From the NCBI GenBank assembly GCA_964584805.1, contig CAZPAY010000019.1, positions 1 to 50,317 on the forward strand: a DNA stretch of 50,317 bases, in the 5' to 3' direction. The position numbers and the translations under genes were made by a program. The notes beneath the pieces were generated by a model. The model searched no databases. It worked only from the letters and a program-made list of their open reading frames with translations, and was not told where the DNA came from. How positions within the stretch are numbered: the first letter of the stretch is position 1; each line of letters opens with the position of its first letter. This document shows positions 8,661-17,052 of the stretch, piece after piece. The DNA is from JABHIE01 sp964584805. GTDB taxonomy: Bacteria > Planctomycetota > UBA1135.

Positions 8661-9551
8661 ATGCCCACGGCTTTCGAAACCGTTACATCCGCCCAAAACG
8701 CTCGCTTAAAAGCAGTGCGCCAGGTGCGCGCCGGTCGTGACAAAGACCATGTTTTGTTTGAGGGGCATAAGGTCGTGGGCGACGCACTCGCCGCGGGCGT
8801 TTTACCGAGTTGGGTTTTGTGCGATTCGGAAGAATTGGCGGAAGAAATGGCCGGGAAGCTGGCGGCTGCTGCAGAATCTCCCCACCCGAAGTACACGAAA
8901 ATCCGTCCTGAGGTTTTGTTGTGCTCGACTCAATTACTGCGCGAGGTTTCCGATCTCGACACGCCGGCTGGCCCTTTGGCGATGGCATTCCGCCCCTTTG
9001 TTGAACCAGAGCAAGTGCTTGAGCGGCTTTGTCGCTCGAAAGGTAGCCGGGTCATTTTGGCCGCCGCGGGGGTGCAAGACCCAGGCAATGTCGGAGCTTT
9101 GGTGCGTGTTGCAGCGGGGCTTGGCGCCGAAGCCTTGATCTCGCTTAAAGGCGGGGCATCGGCGTGGCACCCGCGCGCGTTGCGTGGCGCGAGCGGCACG
9201 ACATTTCGTTTGCCTGTTCCAGAGCGTGTGAATGAAAGCGATATGTTTTCGCTCGCGATGGACTTAGGCATAGAGGTTTGGGGCGCGGATGGTGGCGGTG
9301 AGTCCATTGTGGCATTTGCCGAGCGTCGTGCTGCTCAAGTGGCTGAGGGCGAAACCCCTCCGCCCATGATTTTGCTGATGGGCGAAGAAGGCCGCGGGCT
9401 TTCTGAAAAAATGCAGAGGTCATGTACCGGGACACTTTCGATTTCATTAACGCGTGATGTTGAGTCGCTCAATGTCGCGACGGCTGCGGCGATTTTGATG
9501 CACGCATTGGCGGCCACGCGGGGCGCGGTGAATACCGAGGCCAAGCCATGA
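8661..9551 (+). CDS. SpoU/TrmH-family RNA 2'-O-ribose methyltransferase
   Basis: A SAM-dependent, knotted (SPOUT) methyltransferase acting on rRNA or tRNA. The 296-residue protein has an N-terminal substrate-binding domain (about 1-105). All three SPOUT motifs follow: motif 1 VQDPGNVGALVRVA near 135-148, motif 2 LLMGEEGRGLS near 236-246, and motif 3 with SLNVATAAAILMHAL near 267-281. The start overlaps the shared divergent promoter with rsgA, and the next gene (rarA) overlaps its stop by 4 bp. The exact target nucleotide (for example the 23S G2251 site of RlmB) cannot be assigned. Confidence 0.9.
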   Translation: MPTAFETVTSAQNARLKAVRQVRAGRDKDHVLFEGHKVVGDALAAGVLPSWVLCDSEELAEEMAGKLAAAAESPHPKYTKIRPEVLLCSTQLLREVSDLDTPAGPLAMAFRPFVEPEQVLERLCRSKGSRVILAAAGVQDPGNVGALVRVAAGLGAEALISLKGGASAWHPRALRGASGTTFRLPVPERVNESDMFSLAMDLGIEVWGADGGGESIVAFAERRAAQVAEGETPPPMILLMGEEGRGLSEKMQRSCTGTLSISLTRDVESLNVATAAAILMHALAATRGAVNTEAKP

Positions 9552-10891
9552 CCTCGGATTTATTCGGCGCTCCTCCCGAAACCGGAGCGCATTTTTCAGA
9601 GCCAGCCAAGACCGCTCCGCTTGCCGCCCGAATGCGCCCACGCACTTTGGAAGAAGTAGGCGGCCAACAACATCTCATCGGCCCAGATGGTGCATTGCGT
9701 AGTGTCTTTGATGGCGGTGAATTGGGCTCAATGATTTTGTGGGGCCCTCCCGGCACAGGCAAAACGACACTCGCACGCCTACTTGCTCAACGCGCAGAAA
9801 TGGTGTTCAAACCTTTCTCGGCTGTCTTATCGGGTATTAAAGACGTGCGCGCGGCAATGACTGAGGCCGAGCAGAATCACCGCGCCACGGGCAAAGCCAC
9901 TTTGCTTTTCGTCGACGAGATTCATCGATTCAACAAAGCGCAACAAGACGCATTTTTGCCTTTTGTTGAGAGCGGTGACATCACGCTCATCGGCGCGACA
10001 ACCGAGAACCCATCGTTTGAAGTCATCGGCCCGCTACTTTCTCGGCTGACGGTTCACATTTTGCAGCCACTCAGCGAGGACGAACTTATTCCGGTGATGC
10101 GCGAGGCATTGGCCGACACAGACCGTGGTCTTGGCGCAAGGCGAGTGACGGCAACCGACGAGCAGTTTCTTGCACTCGCGCGTTACGCATCGGGCGACGC
10201 GCGCCGCTCTTTGACAGCACTTGAGGCTGCCGTCCGCCAAGTCGATGTTGCGAGCCCGCTCACTGATGAAGCACTCGAAAAAGTTTTCGCAGGTCGGGCT
10301 TTGTTGTTTGACAAACACGGCGAGCAGCATTTTGATTTGATTTCTGCGCTGCATAAGTCCATCCGCAATAGTGACCCCGATGCTGCGCTGTATTGGTTTG
10401 TACGCATGCTCGAAGCGGGTGAGCAGCCGATGTATCTCGCACGCCGACTTGTGCGGATGGCTTCCGAAGACATTGGCCTGGCCGACCCCGGTGCTTTGCG
10501 AGTCGCCATGAGCGCGCGCGATGCTTTCCATTTTTTAGGCAGCCCCGAAGGTGATTTAGCACTTGCGGAATTAGTGGTTTATTTAGCCGTCGCGCCGAAA
10601 TCAAATTCAGTTTATAAAGCATTCGGTGCGATTCAACGCGAGGTACGGCAGGGTTACGCACACGCTGTGCCGAATCACTTGCGCAACGCGCCGACTGCCA
10701 TGATGAAAGACGCCGGCTACGGCGAGGGCTATAAATACGCCCACGATGAAGGCGGCATTAGCGATATGGATTGCCTTCCTGAAAAGTTAGTCGGCACGCG
10801 TTGGTATCAGCCCACAAACGATGGCGTCGAAGCCCGCATTGGTGAGCGCCTCGAGCGATTGCGGGCTGAGATTGCCAAGCGGCGTGGTTAA
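9548..10891 (+). CDS. rarA: Replication-associated recombination AAA+ ATPase RarA/MgsA
   Basis: A clamp-loader-like AAA+ ATPase that acts at stalled replication forks. The 447-residue protein shows Walker A GPPGTGKTT, Walker B FVDEIHRFNKAQQD, sensor 1 IGATTENPSFE and the arginine-rich sensor 2 region SGDARRSL. The C-terminal tetramerisation domain ends with the typical DCLPEKLVGTRWYQP. It overlaps the methyltransferase gene by 4 bp and its stop overlaps the convergent next gene by 3 bp. The assignment is secure. Confidence 0.95.
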   Translation: MTSDLFGAPPETGAHFSEPAKTAPLAARMRPRTLEEVGGQQHLIGPDGALRSVFDGGELGSMILWGPPGTGKTTLARLLAQRAEMVFKPFSAVLSGIKDVRAAMTEAEQNHRATGKATLLFVDEIHRFNKAQQDAFLPFVESGDITLIGATTENPSFEVIGPLLSRLTVHILQPLSEDELIPVMREALADTDRGLGARRVTATDEQFLALARYASGDARRSLTALEAAVRQVDVASPLTDEALEKVFAGRALLFDKHGEQHFDLISALHKSIRNSDPDAALYWFVRMLEAGEQPMYLARRLVRMASEDIGLADPGALRVAMSARDAFHFLGSPEGDLALAELVVYLAVAPKSNSVYKAFGAIQREVRQGYAHAVPNHLRNAPTAMMKDAGYGEGYKYAHDEGGISDMDCLPEKLVGTRWYQPTNDGVEARIGERLERLRAEIAKRRG

Positions 10892-11559
10892 ACCAGCCGA
10901 CCTTCGCGGCTTAGCGAACCGGCTAGATAAGCATGATGCCCATTGTTGCCGGTGGCGGCTAAAGCCATGCCGTGTTTTGCATAAGTGCGAAAAGTTGCCG
11001 TCGCTGCGTCGGGAGCAAGCCCGAAGAAGACGAATTGGCCGTTGGCTTGTAGGCATCGTGCCCAATGAGAAGCTTGTGCAAAATTAGGCTCGGCGGCGTC
11101 GCAACCGAGCAAAACGCGCGAGGTGGATGCCAACGGAGGTCGCTCACTTGACGAGTTGAGCTTATCAATGCGCGTAGGAGAATCCAGCGCAGCGACTATG
11201 GCATCAAAAGGCTCAATGTCTTCTGGGTGCAATTGCACGCGCACCGAACCTACACCGGAAGCAATGGCAACCAAAGCCGGCAATGGGGAGCCGGGGCCGA
11301 CAATAAGGATGCGGTGCTGAAGGCGCGCGCCCTTTTCTAATGCTGCAAGAGGTGCAAGAGCTTGAGCGCCGATGGCGCCGCCTGCGGCAAGCCAAGTGTC
11401 TAATCGCTCGCCCGTCGCCGGAGTCAGATTGAGCGTAACTTGGTCGCGCTCGCCCGCGTGGCAAGAGCCGTCGGGGCAGTCGTCGACGTACATGCACACA
11501 AAGCCCAAACGCAAAGCCTGGCCTTGTGCGAATAACTCGCGGGGGGAAGCCGTCATCAT
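10888..11559 (-). CDS. Unknown protein, possible Rossmann/methyltransferase-like fold with N-terminal Cys/His cluster
   Basis: I cannot name this 223-residue protein. Residues about 80-110 read like the first half of a Rossmann fold (RILIVGPGSPLPALVA). A DIEPFDAIVAAL stretch and a late FVFFGLAPD strand recall L11 methyltransferase-type proteins, but key SAM motifs are not clear. The N-terminus has three cysteines and one histidine in CMYVDDCPDGSCH, which could bind metal. A TATCCT box lies 6 bp before the ATG, within the 18-bp gap after the dinG-like gene, so it probably has its own leaderless transcript. A SAM-related function is only a guess. Confidence 0.6.
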   Translation of the reverse strand: MMTASPRELFAQGQALRLGFVCMYVDDCPDGSCHAGERDQVTLNLTPATGERLDTWLAAGGAIGAQALAPLAALEKGARLQHRILIVGPGSPLPALVAIASGVGSVRVQLHPEDIEPFDAIVAALDSPTRIDKLNSSSERPPLASTSRVLLGCDAAEPNFAQASHWARCLQANGQFVFFGLAPDAATATFRTYAKHGMALAATGNNGHHAYLAGSLSREGRLV

Positions 11560-11565
11560 GAGGAA

Positions 11566-11571
11566 AGGATA
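11566..11571 (-). promoter_or_regulatory. TATCCT -10 box before the 11559 start
   Basis: TATCCT on the minus strand ends 6 bp before the ATG at 11559, in the short gap between the helicase stop and the next gene. The spacing matches the other proposed leaderless starts in this window. Confidence 0.4.
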
Positions 11572-11577
11572 GCGCCT

Positions 11578-14500
11578 TTAAGAAGACAGAATGCGGAAGC
11601 CCGGGTCAAGCCCTCGCCTCTCTAATTCGGCGCCGAGTTGCATATGCGAAAAGACCTTGCGCAAACAAGTGTCGGTGTCGGCGGCCAAGACATCAGGCCG
11701 ATCCCATTCTTCTTGTCCGCCGGGCAACTCGTTTAAGAAATCAACATTGCGTTTGTTCAAGACGCGATGGTCTAGCAGCAGCACTGCGCCTCGGTCGTCT
11801 TCGTGCCGCAACAAACGACCACAGCCTTGGCGGAACATCGCCAATGCTTTGGGCATATAGATTGAATTGCGGTGCGGGCCCCAACCCATGCGAGCTTGCT
11901 GGGCAATCATGTAATCATCGGGGGCGCCAAAGGGCAATTTGGGCATCACGATGTACTGGCAAGTGTCGCCGGGGAAATCGACGCCGTACCAAAAGGTGTC
12001 GAGCCCAAACAGACATGACTCGGGGTGGTCGAGGAATTGGCGCGCTAAATCCTCTTTGCCGACGCCGGGCATTCCTTGCCAAAGGAGCGGTAAGCCGAGC
12101 GCGCGGAATCGGGGGCTTAATCGTTCGGCGACGCGTCGCAGCAATTTGCGATTGGTAAACAAAGTCAGAATGCGCCCGCGGGTGCGTTCGGCTAAAAACA
12201 GCAAAACCTCTTCGACATAGGCCATCCAGGCTTCGGCGTCGGGGCCTGCGTAGCGATAGGGAGGTGCGTCTTCTGGGACGCAGTACAAAGCCGCGCGCGT
12301 GTCAAAAGTGGTCGGTCCAGCGTATGTTTCCACCTCACGGCCTTTGCGCTCAAGCGTGTCTTCCACAAGATGGTCGACACCGAGATAGCCGCGCATGGCT
12401 TTAAACCCGCCGCGCATTTTTGCCGTCGCACTCACCAAGACACCAGCCGACAAAGAGGGGAAGTAAACCGTGCCCAGCCACTCTTGTGGGAGCAAATATT
12501 TCAACGCCAAAAGAGGGCGACGGCGTTGCTCCCAGACCGCGTTGTAATGTAATTTTTCTGAAAAGTCGCCTTCCTCGTTTTCGCCACCCAACCATAGGTT
12601 TAGACCTTGATTCCAATGGGCGAGCCGGTCGAGTGGTTTGCGTAGAAACCAGCGCAAACGACGGGCTTGTCGTTGCGGTAAATCGCCTAATTCTTCGACC
12701 GATGTGCGTAACGATGAATCGAGTCGATCCACCGCGTCGCGCAAACTATGCAAGGCCGTCGCCAACTGCTCACCGTGGCCGGAAGTGACATATTCGTGTA
12801 GGAAAAACGCGAGCTCTTCTTTGCTGCGGTTGGCGCCGTGTTCTTCTCGATATTTCCGATACTCTTTTAAGTGGCGCGTGCACTCATAGGCGGCCGCATC
12901 TAATTCGTGCGCGGCTTTGAGCGCATTGGATGACGCGGGTCGCAAACGCTCCGGGCCATCGCCTTCGGGAAGTTGGCCGACGAGTTTGTGCAGGCGCTCA
13001 AGTGGCGCACGGTCACGACCACGGCCAATGAGCAAGGTTTGCGAGAGCTCGACGACTTCATCAAGCTCGATATCCCATGACAGAACATCCAGCGCGACCT
13101 CGTGTAGGTGATCACATTCATCAAAAAGTGCGTGCCCGAAATCATCGGGACGGTGCAGCATGTAGGCATGATTCGTAACAACCAAATGCGCTCTGGCAGC
13201 ACGCAATGTGCGGATTCCTGCCCCACACCGTTTTGCAGCTTTGCCGTGACAACACCCCGGGATGGCGCGCGCCGAGGCGACCATCCGCCAAACTTCGCGT
13301 AAAACAGCAGCGGGCTGACCAAGCGGTAACCCGGGCGAGCCGTGAAAGCCATCCAAGTCGCCTGATAAATCTTCGGCGTAGAAAAGTGCGAGTCGTAACC
13401 AAGTCGCGCGCGCAATCACAGAGCCACTGCCAGCCTCAGGCGCTGTGTCCATGATGGCGCGGCCGCAGATGTAATTGGCACGGCCTTTTAGTAAAGCCAC
13501 GCGCGGAATACGCTCATCGGGCAAGCCAGCATCGCGCAGTAAACGCAATGCCCGAGGGATTTCGCGGAAGTAAGCCTGCTCTTGCAAAGCGCGCGTATAG
13601 GTCGAAAGTGCCACTCGTGTTTGGGTAGCCGTCGACCATAAAAGCGACGGCGCCAAATACGACAAGGTCTTGCCCGTGCCCGTTGGCGCGTCGGCCATCA
13701 AGAAACGATTTTCTTCTAAAGCCCCCGTAACCTCAAGTGCCAAGGCTCGCTGGCCCGGGCGGTCACGCGGCTCAGCGCCTTCCGGAGCAAACGCCCGCGG
13801 CACCAAGTCGTAAAAGCTCTGCAAAATTTTGTGATCTTCGGGCGTAAGCGCAACCGCATCTTCTCGCCGCGATTCCAAGGGTGCGTGCTCGCCAAATTCA
13901 GTTTCATACTCAAGCCGAAACGCCGGGGTGGTTTCCGTCAGTGCACGCTCGGCATCCATCGGAGCTTCACTCAAATCACGCTCAAATTCACCGTCAGCCA
14001 GCGCGTTCGTGAATAAATCGTCATCATCACCTGCAGCGTATCGACTTGGCCGATCGAGCATTCGCCGCGCCAGCTCGAGCCACTCCCATGCCGCCGACTC
14101 ACTTTCCTCTGTCACCGCCTGCAAATCATCAAAAGCCCGCGCAAACACCTGGCGGACGGAATCCGGCCGCGCAAAATGCTGGCGGATGAGTGCCTCGCAT
14201 AGCCGGCGGATGTCGGCAGAGCGGGGACGGGCAGGCACCGCGCTGCCCAAAAAACGCGGATACAGACCGCCAAATGCTCGCTCACCGCGCCTAGGATGCA
14301 AAAACGAGGCCAGACTCTCTAAATCAAGCACTACCGGCTCATGCAGTGTCGGGCAGGCAAGGCGGAAACGCGCCAAAAACTCATTTCGGCCACCGGCTAA
14401 GACCACGGGCCGTGACTCAAGCGCGGCAAAATGCTCGGCTGTTGCCGTTTCCCAGTTGGGTAATTCAGCCAAACGCTCACCGGTCAAACCCAGAGTCGCC

Positions 14501-14688
14501 AGCTCACGCGAGGCAGATGAACCGGCCTCAAGATTACGGTAGGGCGCAAACCACGATGGTGTAACGACTTCGACGCGCCCCTCTGCGGCTGGAAAACCCA
14601 GCCCTTCGAGTAAAAAGATGCCGTCCTCGGCGGGGTCGGAACCGGTGGTCCAACACGCGACGAATACGGGGTCGGTGGAAGCAAGCAT
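11578..14688 (-). CDS. DinG/XPD-family Fe-S helicase with degenerate N-terminal exonuclease domain
   Basis: A superfamily 2 DNA helicase of 1036 residues, probably in DNA repair or replication-transcription conflict resolution. Walker A is ADAPTGTGKTLSY and the DEAH-box position reads FDECDH. Between them are cysteines in NYICGR, PGCCHGK and KRCGAG that could hold the [4Fe-4S] cluster. The C-terminal helicase half includes FGLDTFWYGVDFPG and the motif VI region GCGRLLRHEDDRG. Residues 1-150 align by eye with the DnaQ exonuclease seen in DinG proteins, but the DxE motif is replaced by ACWTTGSDP, so nuclease activity is probably lost. A TAGGGT hexamer sits 9 bp upstream of the ATG. Confidence 0.87.
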   Translation of the reverse strand: MLASTDPVFVACWTTGSDPAEDGIFLLEGLGFPAAEGRVEVVTPSWFAPYRNLEAGSSASRELATLGLTGERLAELPNWETATAEHFAALESRPVVLAGGRNEFLARFRLACPTLHEPVVLDLESLASFLHPRRGERAFGGLYPRFLGSAVPARPRSADIRRLCEALIRQHFARPDSVRQVFARAFDDLQAVTEESESAAWEWLELARRMLDRPSRYAAGDDDDLFTNALADGEFERDLSEAPMDAERALTETTPAFRLEYETEFGEHAPLESRREDAVALTPEDHKILQSFYDLVPRAFAPEGAEPRDRPGQRALALEVTGALEENRFLMADAPTGTGKTLSYLAPSLLWSTATQTRVALSTYTRALQEQAYFREIPRALRLLRDAGLPDERIPRVALLKGRANYICGRAIMDTAPEAGSGSVIARATWLRLALFYAEDLSGDLDGFHGSPGLPLGQPAAVLREVWRMVASARAIPGCCHGKAAKRCGAGIRTLRAARAHLVVTNHAYMLHRPDDFGHALFDECDHLHEVALDVLSWDIELDEVVELSQTLLIGRGRDRAPLERLHKLVGQLPEGDGPERLRPASSNALKAAHELDAAAYECTRHLKEYRKYREEHGANRSKEELAFFLHEYVTSGHGEQLATALHSLRDAVDRLDSSLRTSVEELGDLPQRQARRLRWFLRKPLDRLAHWNQGLNLWLGGENEEGDFSEKLHYNAVWEQRRRPLLALKYLLPQEWLGTVYFPSLSAGVLVSATAKMRGGFKAMRGYLGVDHLVEDTLERKGREVETYAGPTTFDTRAALYCVPEDAPPYRYAGPDAEAWMAYVEEVLLFLAERTRGRILTLFTNRKLLRRVAERLSPRFRALGLPLLWQGMPGVGKEDLARQFLDHPESCLFGLDTFWYGVDFPGDTCQYIVMPKLPFGAPDDYMIAQQARMGWGPHRNSIYMPKALAMFRQGCGRLLRHEDDRGAVLLLDHRVLNKRNVDFLNELPGGQEEWDRPDVLAADTDTCLRKVFSHMQLGAELERRGLDPGFRILSS

Positions 14689-14769
14689 GGTGAGGAAACC
14701 CTAGCGCAACGGGCGTTTGTGAACTAACAGTAAAGCGTCGCTGGGCATCGGCCGACCGCTTGAATCGGT

Positions 14770-14798
14770 TTGCCACTCTTGCAACTCTTTGCGATAAT
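14770..14798 (+). promoter_or_regulatory. Probable promoter of leucine dehydrogenase gene
   Basis: TTGCCA (14770-14775) and GATAAT (14793-14798) are separated by exactly 17 bp. This predicts transcription from about 14805 and a leader of roughly 20-25 nt before the start codon. It is one of the few promoters here with both elements recognisable. Confidence 0.5.
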
Positions 14799-14830
14799 GA
14801 GGGGCCGGGCCCACTCCCGGAATAGTGAAA

Positions 14831-15880
14831 ATGGAAATCACCGACCTTAACATTGATGGGTATCAGAGCGTTAAGCGCTGTATCGATACTCAATCCGGCC
14901 TGCATGCAATCATTGCGGTCCACTCCACCGTCCTCGGCCCAGCTTTGGGCGGCATGCGGCTTTGGCACTACGAGTCTGAAAAAGAGGCTATGTTTGATGT
15001 CTTGCGCTTGGCAAAAGGTATGACTTACAAGGCTTCTTGCGCGGGTTTGGCGCTCGGCGGCGGCAAGTCTGTCATTTTGGGCAACCCTGCGAAGAAGACT
15101 CCTGAACTTTTCCGTGCGATGGGCGAGTTTGTTGAGAGCTTTGGTGGTTCTTACATCACAGCCGAAGATGTCAACACCAAGGTCGAAGATATGGCCGAGG
15201 TCAACAGCCGCACCGAGCATTGTGTCGGTTTGGCTGGCAAGTCGGGCAACCCATCGCCTAAGACGGCTTGGGGTTGTTTTGTTGGTTTGCGTGCCGCCCT
15301 CGAAGAGGTCTATGGCACCGATGATTTAACCGGTAAGGTTGTCGCTCTTGAGGGCGCTGGCTCTGTAGGTGCCATTTACGCCAAGTTGATGGCCGACCGT
15401 GGCGCAAAAATTATCGCTGCGGATATTCGCGAAGAGTCCGCTCGTGCGGTTGCCGAGGAGTGCGGTGGCACGGTTGTTTCTCCTAATGAAATTCGTGGTA
15501 TTGACTGTGATATCTACGCACCATGCGCATTGGGTGGCTCGGTCAACAAAGAGACTATTCCTGGCTTGAAGGCTCAAATCGTTTGCGGCGCGGCGAATAA
15601 CCAGTTGCTCGATTCCGACGACGGCCATGCACTGCGTGAGCGCGGCATTTTGTACGCGCCTGATTATGTGGTGAATGCTGGCGGTTTGATCAATGTTTAC
15701 AACGAGCTTGTTTCTGAGGGTTACAACGAGCAAGTCGCGATGGACATGATGGAAAAGATTTACACGAACCTGAAAGAGATTTTCGCGATTTCGAAAGAGC
15801 AGGGGATTTGCACCTCTGATGCAGCGGATCGCTTTGGTGATTTGCGGATTAATGCGGCTTTGGAAGCCATGCAAGCTTAG
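14831..15880 (+). CDS. Leucine dehydrogenase (Glu/Leu/Phe/Val dehydrogenase family)
   Basis: This enzyme oxidatively deaminates branched-chain amino acids to 2-oxo acids with NAD+. The protein has 349 residues from the ATG. An in-frame GTG two codons upstream at 14825 is possible. It has the GPALGGMR and GLALGGGKSVI segments of the catalytic domain, where the second contains the catalytic lysine. A second key motif is ITAEDVNT. The Rossmann dinucleotide site is VALEGAGSVGA. The C-terminal APDYVVNAGGLINVYNE is typical of leucine dehydrogenases. It stands alone between a good promoter and a strong terminator. Together with the IcmF-type mutase in the window it fits branched-chain catabolism, but that link is inferred. 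Confidence 0.92.
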   Translation: MEITDLNIDGYQSVKRCIDTQSGLHAIIAVHSTVLGPALGGMRLWHYESEKEAMFDVLRLAKGMTYKASCAGLALGGGKSVILGNPAKKTPELFRAMGEFVESFGGSYITAEDVNTKVEDMAEVNSRTEHCVGLAGKSGNPSPKTAWGCFVGLRAALEEVYGTDDLTGKVVALEGAGSVGAIYAKLMADRGAKIIAADIREESARAVAEECGGTVVSPNEIRGIDCDIYAPCALGGSVNKETIPGLKAQIVCGAANNQLLDSDDGHALRERGILYAPDYVVNAGGLINVYNELVSEGYNEQVAMDMMEKIYTNLKEIFAISKEQGICTSDAADRFGDLRINAALEAMQA

Positions 15881-15915
15881 TTTTTTCGTCCAGACCTTTG
15901 CCCGCAGGGCAATTG

Positions 15916-15946
15916 AAAGAGCCACAGGCTATGCCTGTGGCTCTTT
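15916..15946. terminator. Strong, probably bidirectional terminator
   Basis: A perfect 14-bp inverted repeat (15916-15929 and 15933-15946) with a 3-nt TAT loop ends in CTCTTT followed by ATTT. It lies 35 bp after the leucine dehydrogenase stop and 43 bp before the end of the convergent MetAP gene. The A-rich left arm could serve the minus strand as well. Confidence 0.88.
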
Positions 15947-15989
15947 ATTTATGCTCAAAGCGAAAATGAAACGCCCCGAGTATCAACCC

Positions 15990-16919
15990 TCAACAATCAC
16001 GAGTCGTAACCACAACCCCATCATCCAAAATCATCAGTGTATGCTCGGCTTGGGAGATACGCACACTTGGGTCAGGGTCAACCAGCGGCGGAAAATCAAT
16101 CAGGCAGCCAATGCGCTGTAGGCGTAATAAGGTCGACTCAACGGCGTTGGCGGGCAAATCGCCGAATGTCCTGCGCGCGAAGGGAAGCCCCTTCATTTTT
16201 TCGATAACATCCCAAACGCGCTCGTCGATGTTTTTGAATTTATGCGGGCTTCGCACGAGTGCAAAAATTTCGGCTTTGCCTTGCTCGTAGACCTGACCGC
16301 GGCCGTCGGTTGCAAAGGGCTCGATGGCAATCACCATGCCGGCCTCAAGAGTGGCGCGGCCTTCGCGATCAGGGGTGGCGGGGATTTGCGGTGCAGTATG
16401 CACGAGCCAGCGACCGACGCCGTGGCCGGTTAAGTTGTAGACGGGCTTGAGGCCGTGTGCGGTGATGGCATTCTCGATGGCCACGCTTAATTCGCGGATT
16501 TGCACACCTGGGCCCGCAACGGCAATTGCAGCTGCGAGGGCATCTTGGCTGGCTTGCACCAATTTCTTGCCGTGTGGAGTTTCACCGAGATAAACAGTGG
16601 CCGCGTTATCGGCGACCCAGCCATCGACCTCGACCCCGATGTCGATTTTTACTAAATCTTCTGGCTCGTAGACCATGGGGTCGGCGGGTCGCGAGCAATA
16701 ATGTGCGGCAATTTGGTTGCGGCTTGTTTGCGCAGGGAAGGCTGGGGAGCCGCCTTGGTCACGAATAAAGGTTTCGACCTCAAGCAAAACAGCCTCAAGT
16801 CGTGCACCAGGCTTGATGAGCGATACGCCTAACTCTCTTGCAGCACCGGCGATACGGCCAGATTCACGGAAGCCAGTGATAGCTTCGTCCGTTACGGCGG
16901 GGCGGGGGAAATCTTTCAC
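15990..16919 (-). CDS. map: Type II (archaeal-type) methionine aminopeptidase
   Basis: Removes initiator methionine from nascent proteins. The 309-residue protein looks like the archaeal/eukaryotic type II rather than the usual bacterial type I enzyme. It has PAFPAQTSRNQIAAHY, the metal aspartates in VKIDIGVEVDGWVADNA, TGHGVGRWLVH, and AIEPFATDGRG. Between these and the final Glu motif (QAEHTL) it carries the roughly 65-residue helical insertion diagnostic of type II, including LPFARR and a segment resembling the archaeal 'YP.L'. The start is GTG. It is convergent with leucine dehydrogenase and divergent from the kinase. A bacterial type I copy may exist elsewhere in the genome. Confidence 0.9.
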   Translation of the reverse strand: MKDFPRPAVTDEAITGFRESGRIAGAARELGVSLIKPGARLEAVLLEVETFIRDQGGSPAFPAQTSRNQIAAHYCSRPADPMVYEPEDLVKIDIGVEVDGWVADNAATVYLGETPHGKKLVQASQDALAAAIAVAGPGVQIRELSVAIENAITAHGLKPVYNLTGHGVGRWLVHTAPQIPATPDREGRATLEAGMVIAIEPFATDGRGQVYEQGKAEIFALVRSPHKFKNIDERVWDVIEKMKGLPFARRTFGDLPANAVESTLLRLQRIGCLIDFPPLVDPDPSVRISQAEHTLMILDDGVVVTTRDC

Positions 16920-16947
16920 AACTGTTATGGGGTGTCGAGATCGTCAT

Positions 16948-17008
16948 GGGGCGGAAAGCCCCTAAGCCGATTGGCTTTCTTTAGGGCGGGAAAGCCTTAA
17001 GTTCCGCC
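16948..17008 (+). promoter_or_regulatory. Structured region upstream of the kinase gene
   Basis: Three adjacent stem-loops can be drawn: GGGGC/GCCCC (16948-16962), AAGCC/GGCTT (16964-16977) and AGGGC/GCCTT (16983-16998). The first and third belong to an imperfect direct repeat (GGGGCGGAAAGCCCCTAAG versus AGGGCGGGAAAGCCTTAAG). In addition GGCGGAA at 16950-16956 pairs perfectly with TTCCGCC at 17002-17008, which would exclude the first hairpin. This could be a switchable leader or a protein-binding site. I do not recognise a known riboswitch class, and no start site is mapped. Confidence 0.35.
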
Positions 17009-17024
17009 ACAGCATAGCCGAAAG

Positions 17025-17048
17025 ATGTTTGACCACAAAGGTCTCTGA
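17025..17048 (+). other. Possible 7-codon leader ORF (MFDHKGL)
   Basis: ATG at 17025 opens a 7-codon frame ending in TGA at 17046-17048, 4 bp before the kinase ATG at 17053. It could couple translation to the kinase, but so short a frame may be chance. Confidence 0.2.
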
Positions 17049-17052
17049 AACC

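Noticed and set aside
14534..15220. 228-residue minus-strand open frame over the leucine dehydrogenase start
   Set aside because: It overlaps a conserved gene and its promoter and has no motif of its own.
17029..17052. TTG start for the kinase at 17029
   Set aside because: The extra eight residues add no domain sequence, and the ATG at 17053 is closer to the family start.
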